Positions 26,955-36,116 of a stretch of DNA of 64,000 nt are shown piece after piece (positions within the stretch are counted from its first letter, which is position 1; every line of letters begins with the position of its first letter). Origin of the DNA: Clostridium_AB sp036639235 (GTDB lineage: Bacteria > Bacillota > Clostridia > Clostridiales > Caloramatoraceae). The stretch covers positions 75,553 to 139,552 of the forward strand of contig NZ_JAVWJB010000001.1 in assembly GCF_036639235.1 (NCBI RefSeq). The letters are read 5' to 3'. The notes beneath the pieces were generated by a model. That model had not been told where the DNA came from. It did not search any database and saw only the letters and a program-made list of their open reading frames with translations. The position numbers and the translations under genes were made by a program.

Positions 26955-28055
26955 ATGAAATGTGAAGTATTAAACTATGAAGACAGCTACGTTAATTTTG
27001 ATGATGTAATAAGAGCGAAAAAGGTATTAAACGGTGTAGTTAACGCTACAAACCTAATATATAGTATGGACTTTAGTAAAGAATATAGTAACGAGGTTTA
27101 TATAAAGCCAGAAAACCTACAGGTTACAGGTTCTTTTAAAATAAGAGGTGCATATAACAAAATATANNNNNNNNNNNNNNNNNNNNNNNNNNNNNNNNNN
27201 NNNNNNNNNNNNNNNNNNNNNNNNNNNNNNNNNNNNNNNNNNNNNNNNNNNNNNNNNNNNNNNNNNGGATTAACGTTTATACATCCATTTAATGATAAAG
27301 AAATTATGGCAGGTCAAGGAACTGTGGCACTTGAAATACTAGAAGAACTTCCTGATGCTGATATACTTTTAATACCAATTGGTGGTGGAGGATTAATAAG
27401 TGGTGCTGCAGTTGCAGCTAAGGGGATTAATCCCAATATTAAGGTGATAGGGGTAGAGGCTATAGGGGCTATGGCTATGAAAGAGTCACTTGATAAAGGA
27501 AGACTTGTTACCCTAGATGCTGTTGATACAATAGCAGATGGTAGTGCAGTAAAATGCCCAGGAGATAAGGCATATGAGGTAATAAAGGAGTATGTTGATG
27601 GAATTATAACTGTTAATGACTTTGAATTATCTGAAATGGTTTATACCCTAATGGAAAAACATAAGATGGTAACTGAGGCAACAGGTGCACTTTCACTTGC
27701 AGCTTTAAAAAAGCTTGGAATAACTAATAAGAAGGTAGTATCAGTTATAAGTGGTGGAAATATAGATGTTGTAACTATATCAGAACTACTTAATAGAGGA
27801 TTATTATTTAAAGGAAGGCTATTCTGCTTCTCTGTAAAGCTTAAGGATACTCCAGGTGAACTTTTAAGAATAGCTCAAATATTATCCGATAAAAATGCTA
27901 ACGTTATTAAGCTTGAGCATAATCAGTTTAAGGCGATAGATAGACTAAAGCAAGTTTTACTTGAGATAACAGTAGAAACCAATGGTCATGATCACATAAA
28001 TGAAATAATAGCTGAACTTAATAAAAGTGGATATAGCATAGATAAAATTTATTAA
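26955..28055 (+). CDS. ilvA: Threonine ammonia-lyase with ACT domain, interrupted by an assembly gap
   Basis: Deaminates threonine to 2-ketobutyrate, feeding isoleucine synthesis. The PLP lysine is in GSFKIRGAYNK before the gap; GGGGLISGAA and the C-terminal ACT domain (LFCFSVKLKDTPGELLRI...) follow it. The 100-N gap happens to keep the frame, but family alignment from memory implies about 78 missing residues (some 235 bases), including the SAGNHAQG-type loop. The single ACT domain suits the shorter 400-aa type, often allosterically controlled. A terminator follows. Confidence 0.9.
   Translation: MKCEVLNYEDSYVNFDDVIRAKKVLNGVVNATNLIYSMDFSKEYSNEVYIKPENLQVTGSFKIRGAYNKIXXXXXXXXXXXXXXXXXXXXXXXXXXXXXXXXXXGLTFIHPFNDKEIMAGQGTVALEILEELPDADILLIPIGGGGLISGAAVAAKGINPNIKVIGVEAIGAMAMKESLDKGRLVTLDAVDTIADGSAVKCPGDKAYEVIKEYVDGIITVNDFELSEMVYTLMEKHKMVTEATGALSLAALKKLGITNKKVVSVISGGNIDVVTISELLNRGLLFKGRLFCFSVKLKDTPGELLRIAQILSDKNANVIKLEHNQFKAIDRLKQVLLEITVETNGHDHINEIIAELNKSGYSIDKIY
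27167..27266. other. Assembly gap (100 N) inside ilvA
   Basis: 100 unknown bases between GAYNKI and the TFIHPFND segment. The real missing length is probably longer (see ilvA). Confidence 0.98.
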
Positions 28056-28060
28056 AAAAT

Positions 28061-28090
28061 AAAAGAGGCATTATGCCTCTTTTTTGTTTT
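28061..28090 (+). terminator. Terminator of the ilv operon
   Basis: Stem AAAAGAGGCA / TGCCTCTTTT followed by more Ts, six bases after the ilvA stop. Confidence 0.9.
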
Positions 28091-28110
28091 TAAAATACTA
28101 TAAATGAAAT

Positions 28111-28250
28111 AAAAAAATGCCAGTAATCACTACTGGCAAGATCGTTATCTATATGATAACTTCAGGCTAAATTGAAGTGTATATGCTAAAGGGGTACATT
28201 TAGCATAAAGAATAGTTTTATACTTGTGGGAAATGTTTTAAAACTATATA
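28111..28250 (-). ncRNA. Candidate small structured RNA (five hairpins, minus strand)
   Basis: Five perfect inverted repeats follow one another: 28212-28220/28239-28247, 28183-28190/28199-28206, 28160-28164/28173-28177, 28144-28149/28155-28160 and 28118-28125/28131-28138. Read on the minus strand the last, TGCCAGTA / TACTGGCA, is followed by seven Ts, making a textbook terminator. No coding frame of note lies on that strand. I do not recognise the RNA family. The rest of 28250-28529 is AT-rich with nothing else clear. Confidence 0.45.
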
Positions 28251-28529
28251 TAATATAATATCATTTATTTATTAAAAAAATGTTTAGGAAATGTTAAAAG
28301 ATGGTGTATTTTGTTAATAATTTTATTAAATATTGGTAATAATTATGGTGATTAATGGTAAATGAAATGTATTAATAGAAAAATACCCTGTATCTATTAG
28401 TGAAATTGATTTGAGAATGGTTCTATATAGTTATTTTCTATATTGAGGAATATATGGTAGAAAAACCTGTTGATAATTGAGAAAATATAAAAGAATAAGT
28501 TTATTTATGTAGGTTATCTGGAGGTTAAT

Positions 28530-29285
28530 ATGTACAAAGTAGGAATCGATATAGGATCAACTTCATGTAAAGCAGTTGCTATGAAGGATAATGAAATAGT
28601 TCACAAAATATTAATACCAACAGGATGGAGCAGTAAAGATGCTGCATATAAGGTTAAGGAAGAGTTAGAATCACTTGGGATAAACGAATCTAATACCTAT
28701 TATGTATCAACAGGATATGGAAGAATTAGTGTACCATTTGCTGACAAGAAGGTGACAGAAATTACTTGCCATGGTATTGGTGCTTCATATTTATTTGGTG
28801 ACAGTGGAGTTGTTCTTGATATAGGTGGTCAGGACACTAAGGTTATTACTATAGAGAATTCTAAGGTTCAGGATTTTCTAATGAATGATAAGTGTTCAGC
28901 TGGTACTGGAAGATTCTTAGAGGTTATGGCGAATATCTTAGGACTTGATATTATGGAACTTTCAAAAATAGCAATGGATGGTGAAAACGTAACAATAAGT
29001 TCTATGTGTACTGTTTTTGCAGAGTCTGAGGTTATAAGCCTTATAGGACAAGGTGCAAGAAAAGAAGACATAGCATTTGGTGTTTTAGATTCTATTGCAA
29101 GTAAGGTTAAAAGCATTTGTTTTAGACATAATAAGGTGGACAAGTACTTCTTAACAGGGGGACTTTGTGAGAATAAATACTTTATTGAAATGCTTAAAAG
29201 TAAGCTAGAGGCTGAAATTGTAACCTGTGAAAGTGGAAGATTTGCAGGGGCTATAGGAGCAGCACTTCTAGGGAAAACTAAATAA
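28530..29285 (+). CDS. BadF/BadG/HgdC-type ATPase, activator of a 2-hydroxyacyl-CoA dehydratase-like reductase
   Basis: 251 aa homodimeric ATPase of the archerase type. It drives a low-potential electron from a bridging [4Fe-4S] cluster into its partner. ASKHA signatures are seen: GIDIGSTSCKAVAM at residue 4, LDIGGQDTKVI near 99, and the cluster cysteines in NDKCSAGTGRFLEVM and SSMCTVFAESEVISL. The partner gene follows 21 bases downstream. TGGAGG precedes the ATG. Activators of this size also serve HgdAB-type dehydratases, so the partner decides the function. Confidence 0.93.
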   Translation: MYKVGIDIGSTSCKAVAMKDNEIVHKILIPTGWSSKDAAYKVKEELESLGINESNTYYVSTGYGRISVPFADKKVTEITCHGIGASYLFGDSGVVLDIGGQDTKVITIENSKVQDFLMNDKCSAGTGRFLEVMANILGLDIMELSKIAMDGENVTISSMCTVFAESEVISLIGQGARKEDIAFGVLDSIASKVKSICFRHNKVDKYFLTGGLCENKYFIEMLKSKLEAEIVTCESGRFAGAIGAALLGKTK

Positions 29286-29306
29286 AATTTTTTAGGGGGA
29301 TTTTTT

Positions 29307-30340
29307 ATGATTAACCAATTACCAAAGGATTTTGAATCATTTACAGAGGCGAGACAAAAGGCATTTGTAGCTGTTAAGGAATCAAAGGATAAGGGAAATA
29401 AGATTGTTGGAGTATTCTGTACATATACACCTTGGGAGATTATACATGCAGCAGGGGCTATTCCAATAGGAGTATGTTCAGTAAGTGATGAAACAACTCA
29501 GGAAGCAGAAAAACACCTTCCAAAGAATCTTTGCCCACTTATAAAGTCATCATATGGATTTGCAATTACTGATAAGTGTCCGTTTATATACTTCTCAGAT
29601 ATGATTGTTGGGGAGACAACATGTGATGGAAAGAAGAAGATGTACGAGCTTATGGGAGATATTAAAAATGTTCATGTAATGCAGCTTCCTCATAGACAAA
29701 AGGATCCTATAGCATTTGAAATGTGGAAAAATGAAATAGTAATATTAAAGGAAAAACTAGAAAAAGATTTTAATGTGAAAATAACTGAAGAGGCTATAAG
29801 AAACTCAATTAGAATTAAAAATGAGCAAAGAGATCTTCTTCGTGAAATATATGAATTAAGTAAAATGTGTCCACCTCCAATTTCAGGATACGAACTGCAT
29901 AAGATACTTGATAGCGTAAGTTATGCACAATGTGCACAGACAAAGAACAAAGAGCTACGCGACATGCTTTGCTCACTACAAGAAGTTGCAGCAACATGTG
30001 AAAGCCCAGTTTCAAAGGATGCTAAGAGAATTTTAGTTACAGGGTGTCCATCAGGTGGAGTTGCTGAAAAGGTAATTAAAACAGTTGAAGAAGTTGGTGG
30101 AGTAATTGTATCATTTGAAAACTGTGGTGGAATTAAGGAAAAGCAAAGAAATGTAGATGAAAGCAAAGAAGACGTTTACGAAGCACTTGCAGAAAAATAC
30201 TTAAGCATTCCATGTTCAATAATGTCACCAAACACAGGTAGAATGGAACTACTAGATGAATTAATTAAGGAATATAAGGTTGATGGAGTTATAGACATAA
30301 CTCTACAGGCATGTCATACATATGCTGTTGAAAGCTATAG
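29307..30340 (+). CDS. Double-cubane-cluster-type anaerobic reductase (YjiM/HgdB-like), 3' end in gap
   Basis: About 344 residues are readable. FCTYTPWEIIHAAGAIPIG opens the protein, followed by HLPKNLCPLIKSSYGFA, TDKCPFIYFSDM and VGETTCDGKKKMYEL. The cysteine pattern and single-subunit partnering with an activator match the double-cubane cluster protein family (DCCP, named YjiM in E. coli), whose characterised member reduces small molecules such as acetylene. It is unlike two-subunit HgdAB or BcrBC dehydratases because no second subunit follows. The physiological substrate is unknown. The C-terminus, probably 30-40 residues, is in the gap. Confidence 0.85.
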
Positions 30341-30440
30341 NNNNNNNNNNNNNNNNNNNNNNNNNNNNNNNNNNNNNNNNNNNNNNNNNNNNNNNNNNNN
30401 NNNNNNNNNNNNNNNNNNNNNNNNNNNNNNNNNNNNNNNN
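30341..30440. other. Assembly gap (100 N)
   Basis: Removes the end of the reductase gene and the left arm of its terminator; the right arm, AGCCTCTTTTTTATTT, remains at 30443-30458. Confidence 0.98.
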
Positions 30441-30452
30441 ATAGCCTCTTTT

Positions 30453-30947
30453 TTATTTCTTATATGGAACTCCACATTCAGTTTTTGTGCCAAGAAGAAT
30501 TGATACTCCATGTCCTAGTACTGGAAGAATTGTTTCAAGGTTTTCACGAACAGCCTTTTCACTTCCAGGAAGATTAATAACTATAGAGTTATTAATTATT
30601 CCAGCACGTGATCTTGATAACATTCCCTTTGGAGTTATTTTCATTGAATTATATCTCATAGCCTCAGGAATACCTGGTATTTCCCTCTCTATTACATCAA
30701 GTGTAGCCTCAGGTGTTACGTCACGTTTAGAAAACCCAGTGCCTCCAGTTGTAAATATAAGATTAATATCCTTTGATGCCATATCTTTTATAGTATTTGC
30801 TATAATATCTCTCTCATCAGGTACAATTATATATTCTTCTACTGTGCAATTAATTGTTTTAAGTAGTTCTTTAATAGCAGGTCCTGCTGTATCTACTCTC
30901 TCTCCACGAGAACCCTTATCACTTACTGTTATAATAGCTGCATTCAT
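30453..30947 (-). CDS. mog: Molybdopterin adenylyltransferase (MoaB/Mog family)
   Basis: 164 aa. Adenylates molybdopterin before metal insertion by MoeA. The family motif TTGGTGFSKRDVTPEAT lies near residue 66 and INLPGSEKAVRENL near 124, with the C-terminal LGHGVSILLG. Distinguishing Mog from MoaB by sequence alone is hard; context with moeA favours the adenylyltransferase role. AAGGGAGG is 6 bases upstream of the ATG. It is divergent from the moeA operon across 193 bases with no recognisable Moco riboswitch. Confidence 0.9.
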   Translation of the reverse strand: MNAAIITVSDKGSRGERVDTAGPAIKELLKTINCTVEEYIIVPDERDIIANTIKDMASKDINLIFTTGGTGFSKRDVTPEATLDVIEREIPGIPEAMRYNSMKITPKGMLSRSRAGIINNSIVINLPGSEKAVRENLETILPVLGHGVSILLGTKTECGVPYKK

Positions 30948-31140
30948 ATTAAAACCTCCCTTATATTCTTATTATATAGAAAATGAGTATTATTTTCCAT
31001 AGATAAATATTATCAATTATCCCCTATTTGGCTATAATTATTTACTAAAATATTATATACTTATTTGTATAAAATAATTTTAATTACTTTCAAAATTTAC
31101 TTTATAAGAATTATAACATAGGAAGTAGGTTAAGTTTAAA

Positions 31141-32340
31141 ATGCTTAGAGTAATATCAACAAAAGAATTTAAGGATTTAATAAGCAATATACAGGAATTG
31201 GATGTTGAGAATGTTAATATTCTAGATTCCCTTGGAAGAGTGCTTGCAGAGGATATTGTATCTCCACTTAATATACCAGGGTTTAAACGTTCGTCAGTAG
31301 ATGGATATGCTGTAAGGTCATGTGATACATATTTATGTAGTGAAACCATGCCTTCAATACTTAAATTTAAAGAAGAAATAGAAATAGGAAACAAACCAAA
31401 ATATGAAATAAATAATATGGAATGTAGCTATATTCCAACAGGAGGAATGCTTCCAGTTGGTGCAGATAGCATAGTTATGATTGAGGATGCTGAAAGTTTA
31501 GGAGATGAGATTCTTATAAATACATCTTCAAGTAAGGGTCAACATGTTGTATCCGAAAACGAGGATATATCTGAGGGTAAGGTTATTTTCAAAAAAGGTG
31601 ATGTTATAACATCTAGTCATATGGCGGCATTAATATCTATGGGGATTAATGAAGTTTCAGTATCTGTTAAGGTTAAAGCTGGTATTATATCAACAGGAGA
31701 TGAGCTTTTATCACTTGAAGATAAGATAGCAGTACCCAAAATCAAGGATACTAATGGGCCATACCTTAAGTTTGCACTTGAGGAGGATGGATGCATATCA
31801 ACCTATTATGGAATTATTAAAGATAGTAAAGATGAACTTTATAATGGAGTGGAAAAAGCACTTAAAGAAAATGATGTTGTGTTTATGTCAGGTGGAAGTA
31901 GTGCAGGATGTAAGGACTATACTGAGAAGATAATGGAAATGTTTGGAGAAGTTTTATTCCATGGGCTTGCTATTAAGCCAGGAAAGCCTACACTAATGAC
32001 AAAATGTAATATAGATGGAAGAGATAAGTATATAGTAGGGCTTCCAGGACACCCACTAGCTTGTAGCATTGTCTATAAATATATAGTTTCTGCCCTTATT
32101 GATAGGCTACACTCAAAAACATCATCTAAAATAGAACATTATGCCTATATTACAGAGAACTACCATAAGGCTAAGGGGAGAGAGGAATATCTTCCTGTAT
32201 ATGTTGAGGGCGAGAAGGCATATCCACTTTATGCAAAGTCTTCAGCTATGAGCATTATGGCAAAGTGTAATGGTGTAATTAAGATAGATAGAGACGTTGA
32301 AGGAATACTAAAGAATGAAAAAGTAAAGGTTATGAGGTGA
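31141..32340 (+). CDS. moeA: Molybdopterin molybdenumtransferase MoeA (first copy)
   Basis: 399 aa, the normal length. Inserts molybdate (or tungstate) into adenylated molybdopterin. Seen are FKRSSVDGYAVRS (near 58), YIPTGGMLPVGADSIVMIED, the MPTb-like STGDELL and the GLPGHPLACSIVYK segment near 300. The SD before its ATG is weak (AGTAGG further upstream). Five further genes follow with gaps of 2-4 bases, forming a tight operon with moaA and moaC. Confidence 0.94.
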   Translation: MLRVISTKEFKDLISNIQELDVENVNILDSLGRVLAEDIVSPLNIPGFKRSSVDGYAVRSCDTYLCSETMPSILKFKEEIEIGNKPKYEINNMECSYIPTGGMLPVGADSIVMIEDAESLGDEILINTSSSKGQHVVSENEDISEGKVIFKKGDVITSSHMAALISMGINEVSVSVKVKAGIISTGDELLSLEDKIAVPKIKDTNGPYLKFALEEDGCISTYYGIIKDSKDELYNGVEKALKENDVVFMSGGSSAGCKDYTEKIMEMFGEVLFHGLAIKPGKPTLMTKCNIDGRDKYIVGLPGHPLACSIVYKYIVSALIDRLHSKTSSKIEHYAYITENYHKAKGREEYLPVYVEGEKAYPLYAKSSAMSIMAKCNGVIKIDRDVEGILKNEKVKVMR

Positions 32341-32344
32341 TTAT

Positions 32345-34240
32345 ATGGCATTATATCTAAATAATATTTCACTTAAAGAAGCTAAGGATTTAGCAATAAA
32401 GGTAGTAGATAATATTACCCTTCAAAGTGAAAGGGTCAAAACAAGTGAGGCTTTAGGAAGAATAACTTATAAGGCACACTTTGCAAATATATCATCACCC
32501 CACTTTATAGCATCTGCAATGGACGGTATTGCAACATGCTTTAAATATACGCTAGAAGCAGATATAAATACTCCTGTTACATTAACTAAGGATATGTACG
32601 AGGTAGTAGATACTGGGGATTTAATAAATGAGCCATTTGACTGCGTTATTATGAAGGAAGATATAGTAGAGGATGGGGATAATCTTATAATTAGAAAGTC
32701 ATGTGTTCCATATGAGAATATAAGACCTATTGGGGAAGATATTCAAATGGGAGAAATGATTATGCCAAAGAAGCAAAAGATTACACCACTTGATATATCA
32801 TCACTTCTTGCAGCAAAGATAACTGAAGTTGAGGTTTTTAAGAATATAACTGTTGGTATTATTCCAACAGGAGATGAGATGACTAATGGACAGGATGCTA
32901 AAGTGCCGAGAAAAGGTGAACTTGTAGATTATAATTCATGGACATTTAAAGCCCTAGTTGAAAGCTATGGTGCAAATGCTATTAGATATGACATTGTAAA
33001 GGATAATATAGAGGACCTTAAAAAGGCTGTTATTTTAGCATCAAGTGAATGTGATATGGTTATTTTAAATGCTGGTTCATCAAAGGGAAGAGGGGACTTT
33101 GCAGAGGATGTTATAAAAAGTCTTGGTGAGGTTTTATTCCATGGAATATCAATTAAGCCAGGTAAGCCTGCAAGTCTTGGAGTAGTTAATAAGTGCCCTA
33201 TATTTGGAATTCCAGGATATCCTGTATCAGCATTCTTTGTTATGGATACTTTAGTTAAATCATCAATTAACTATATTAAGGATAAAATATATAAGACTAT
33301 ACATCATAAGAGCACTATGAATGCACACTTAGCTAGAAAGGTAGTTTCATCTCTTAAAAGTGATGAGTTTATAAGAGTTAAGCTATCGAAGGTAGGAGAG
33401 AAGGTAGTTGCTAGCCCAATTGGTAAGGGGGCAGGGGTTACTATGAGCTTAACATGTGCAGATGGTTATTTTATAGTACCGAGAAACGTTGAAGGGTACG
33501 AGGCATCACAGGTAGTAGAAGTTAATCTTCTTCGTGATAATCTAGACCTTGAAAGTACATTAATTTCACTAGGTAGTCATGATGTTATTATGGATATATT
33601 AATGGACTTTCTTAAGGATAAGGGAGTTTATTTAAGTTCTACCCACACAGGCAGTATGGGGGGGCTATTATCTATTAGAAGAAACGAGGCACATATGGCT
33701 CCGATTCACTTACTTTCAGATACTGGTGAATATAACGTAGACTACTGTAAAAAGTACATTGGAGAATGTGTACTTATTAAGTTTGCAAAGAGAATCCAGG
33801 GGTTTATAACTGAAAAGGGTAACCCACTTAATATAAAGGAATTTAAGGATTTAGAGAGAGTGAGATATGTTAATAGACAAAAAGGTTCTGGGACAAGATT
33901 GTTACTTGATCATTTTTGTGAAAAAAACAATATTAACAAATCATCAATAAAGGGTTATGATAGAGAAGAGATAACCCATTTAACAGTTGCAGCACAGGTT
34001 AGTGGTAATAGTGCAGATTGTGGGATGGGAATTCTTGCAGCTGCAAAGATTATGGACCTTGATTTTGTTCCACTTTGTAGTGAAGACTATGATATAGTAA
34101 TATCTAAGGATATGTTAGAAGATTATAGGGTTAAGTGTTTAATAGAAACTATTTCATCAAGTGAATTTAAGGCGAAAATTGGTGAAATAGGTGGATATGA
34201 TCTATCCCATGCAGGAGAGGTTATTGTCCTAGGAGGATAA
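32345..34240 (+). CDS. MoeA (second copy) fused to a periplasmic-binding-like domain
   Basis: 631 aa. Residues 1-405 are a complete MoeA-like protein (SAMDGIAT, IIPTGDEM, VILNAGSSKGRGDFAED, FGIPGYPVSAFFV). Residues about 410-631 are a PBP-like domain of the LysR-effector type (STLISLGSHDVIMDILMDFL; RYVNRQKGSGTRLLLD; TAAAQVSGNSADCGMGI-like). Such fusions are known among Firmicutes, where the extra domain is thought to bind the metal oxyanion. With a separate MoeA 4 bases upstream, one may handle Mo and one W; that is inference. No molybdoenzyme is in the window. Confidence 0.9.
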   Translation: MALYLNNISLKEAKDLAIKVVDNITLQSERVKTSEALGRITYKAHFANISSPHFIASAMDGIATCFKYTLEADINTPVTLTKDMYEVVDTGDLINEPFDCVIMKEDIVEDGDNLIIRKSCVPYENIRPIGEDIQMGEMIMPKKQKITPLDISSLLAAKITEVEVFKNITVGIIPTGDEMTNGQDAKVPRKGELVDYNSWTFKALVESYGANAIRYDIVKDNIEDLKKAVILASSECDMVILNAGSSKGRGDFAEDVIKSLGEVLFHGISIKPGKPASLGVVNKCPIFGIPGYPVSAFFVMDTLVKSSINYIKDKIYKTIHHKSTMNAHLARKVVSSLKSDEFIRVKLSKVGEKVVASPIGKGAGVTMSLTCADGYFIVPRNVEGYEASQVVEVNLLRDNLDLESTLISLGSHDVIMDILMDFLKDKGVYLSSTHTGSMGGLLSIRRNEAHMAPIHLLSDTGEYNVDYCKKYIGECVLIKFAKRIQGFITEKGNPLNIKEFKDLERVRYVNRQKGSGTRLLLDHFCEKNNINKSSIKGYDREEITHLTVAAQVSGNSADCGMGILAAAKIMDLDFVPLCSEDYDIVISKDMLEDYRVKCLIETISSSEFKAKIGEIGGYDLSHAGEVIVLGG

Positions 34241-34243
34241 ATT

Positions 34244-35194
34244 ATGCAAGATAACTACAAAAGAAATATTGATTATTGTAGAATATCATTAACTGAAAAG
34301 TGTAATTTAAGGTGTATATATTGTATGCCTGAGGGGTATAAGCCATTAAGTGACAGTGAAATGTCTCTTAATGAAATCATAAGTATAGTTAAGAGCCTCT
34401 CAAAGATAGGCATTAAAAAAATCAGGTTTACAGGGGGAGAACCTCTAGTTAGACCAGATATTGTTGACATTATTAGAGAGACTAAGAAGGTTGATGGTAT
34501 TGAGGATGTTGCAATTACTACAAATGGAGTACTTCTAAAAAAGCATCTTCAAGGACTTTATGAGGCTGGGCTTACAAGAATGAATGTTAGCCTTGACTCC
34601 TTAAAAGACGAAACATTTAAAACTATTACAGGGGCAAGTGTTAGTGGTATTTTAGACTCAATTAAAAAGGCTATGGAACTTGGTATTTATATTAAGATTA
34701 ATATGCTACCTATGAAGGGATATAATGAGGATGAAATTATCGACTTTATTAATCTAACCCGTGATATTAAAATGGATGTAAGATTTATTGAACTTATGCC
34801 AATGGGACCTGCAAAGGACTTTAAAGGCATTAAGTCAGATGATATTTTAAATATTATAGAGTCTATAAACCTTGGGTATGAAAGTATAGGTAACGAAGGA
34901 ACTGGACCTGCTAATTTATTTAAAATAGATGGATATAAGGGGAGAGTAGGCGTAATTTCTCCTATGTCACATAATTTCTGTCATTTATGTAATCGTATTA
35001 GAATAACAAGTGATAAGAAGCTAAAAACCTGTCTTCATAATTCAGGAGAAATAGATTTATCAGAGTTTATTAATAATGAAGAAGAACTAACGAGTGTATT
35101 AAGAGATGGAATACTTAAAAAATACAAAAAGCACACTTTAAATCAAGATAAGATAAGCAAAAGTGGACGAGACATGGTAAGAATAGGAGGATAA
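34244..35194 (+). CDS. moaA: GTP 3',8-cyclase MoaA
   Basis: 316-aa radical SAM enzyme starting molybdopterin synthesis from GTP. The N-terminal cluster is C20-x3-C24-x2-C27 in EKCNLRCIYCMPEG; the C-terminal cluster is in FCHLCNRIRITSDKKLKTCLH. The protein ends in GG, required for catalysis in known MoaA. AGGAGG 9 bases before the ATG decides the start. It sits 3 bases after the MoeA fusion and 3 bases before moaC. Confidence 0.97.
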   Translation: MQDNYKRNIDYCRISLTEKCNLRCIYCMPEGYKPLSDSEMSLNEIISIVKSLSKIGIKKIRFTGGEPLVRPDIVDIIRETKKVDGIEDVAITTNGVLLKKHLQGLYEAGLTRMNVSLDSLKDETFKTITGASVSGILDSIKKAMELGIYIKINMLPMKGYNEDEIIDFINLTRDIKMDVRFIELMPMGPAKDFKGIKSDDILNIIESINLGYESIGNEGTGPANLFKIDGYKGRVGVISPMSHNFCHLCNRIRITSDKKLKTCLHNSGEIDLSEFINNEEELTSVLRDGILKKYKKHTLNQDKISKSGRDMVRIGG

Positions 35195-35197
35195 ACT

Positions 35198-35674
35198 ATG
35201 GGATTTACTCATTTTAATGATGAAGGAAGAGCTAAAATGGTAGATGTAGGAGAGAAAATGGATACTGATAGAGTAGCTGTTGCCTCATGTTACATCGAAA
35301 TGAAAAGCGAAACCCTAGAGGCTATTGTTGATGGCAAAATCAAAAAGGGTGATGTTTTATCTGTTGCACAGGTAGGCGGAATAATGGCATCTAAGAAAAC
35401 CTCTGATACTATACCAATGTGTCATAATATATTTTTAACTGGATGTAATATTGAATTTGAAATAGATAAGGAATTAAACAGAATTAATATTACAGCTGAA
35501 GTTAAAACAAGGGGGAAAACAGGTGTTGAAATGGAGGCACTTAATGCTGCTTCAGTTACAGCACTAACAATATATGATATGTGTAAGGCTATGGATAGAG
35601 AGATGATTATCGGAAGTCTTAAACTACTTGAGAAAAAAGGTGGTAAGTCAGGCCACTTTATTAGGAGGGACTAA
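35198..35674 (+). CDS. moaC: Cyclic pyranopterin monophosphate synthase MoaC
   Basis: 158 aa, completes cPMP formation after MoaA. The conserved IPMCHNIFLTG and KTGVEMEALNAASVTALTIYDMCKAMD segments are present; the latter carries the active-site residues of the family. AGGAGG is 7 bases before the ATG. moaD and moaE are not in this operon and must lie elsewhere if the cofactor is completed. Confidence 0.97.
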   Translation: MGFTHFNDEGRAKMVDVGEKMDTDRVAVASCYIEMKSETLEAIVDGKIKKGDVLSVAQVGGIMASKKTSDTIPMCHNIFLTGCNIEFEIDKELNRINITAEVKTRGKTGVEMEALNAASVTALTIYDMCKAMDREMIIGSLKLLEKKGGKSGHFIRRD

Positions 35675-35676
35675 TT

Positions 35677-36114
35677 ATGGCAAAGGTTGTAGCAGTTAAC
35701 ATAAGCGAGAAAAAGGGAGTTGTTAAAAAGCCGGTAGATAGCATAACTCTAGTTGTAGACCATGGTATTCAAGGGGATGCACATGCAGGAAAATGGCATA
35801 GACAGGTAAGCTTACTTGCTAATGAAAGTATAGATAAAATGAGAGGTAAAGGAATAGACCTAGATTTTGGTGTATTTGCTGAAAACATTACAACTGAAGG
35901 AATTGAAGTTGCATTATTACCAGTTGGATGTAAGCTTAGAATGGGAGAGGCTCTACTTGAGGTAACTCAAATAGGTAAGAAGTGTCACCATGGATGTGAG
36001 ATAAGACAAATTGTTGGTGATTGTGTTATGCCTAGAGAGGGAATATTTGCTATGGTTTTAGAAGGTGGACAAGTTAAACCAGGAGACGATATTTTTGTAG
36101 TAGAAGGGGTATAA
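35677..36114 (+). CDS. MOSC domain protein
   Basis: 145 aa single-domain MOSC protein. The typical GIQGDAHAGKWHRQVSLLA and GKKCHHGCEIRQIVGDC segments are seen, the latter with the conserved cysteine. MOSC domains act in transferring sulfur to the Mo site or carrying Moco-like ligands. Its place in the operon agrees with a late step in cofactor handling. The two-base spacing to its neighbours supports co-translation. Confidence 0.93.
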   Translation: MAKVVAVNISEKKGVVKKPVDSITLVVDHGIQGDAHAGKWHRQVSLLANESIDKMRGKGIDLDFGVFAENITTEGIEVALLPVGCKLRMGEALLEVTQIGKKCHHGCEIRQIVGDCVMPREGIFAMVLEGGQVKPGDDIFVVEGV

Positions 36115-36116
36115 TA

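Noticed and set aside
28111..28250. CRISPR array
   Set aside because: The hairpins have different sequences and sizes, with no direct repeats of constant length.
30441..30503. C-terminal extension of the reductase frame beyond the gap
   Set aside because: After the gap the frame reads through the remaining terminator arm and antisense to mog; it is an artefact of the N run.
30487..31002. 171-codon plus-strand frame antisense to mog
   Set aside because: It lies wholly against a well-recognised mog gene and shows only hydrophobic shadow composition.
30948..31140. Molybdenum cofactor riboswitch between mog and moeA
   Set aside because: No Moco-RNA-like multi-stem structure with conserved loops was visible; too AT-rich.
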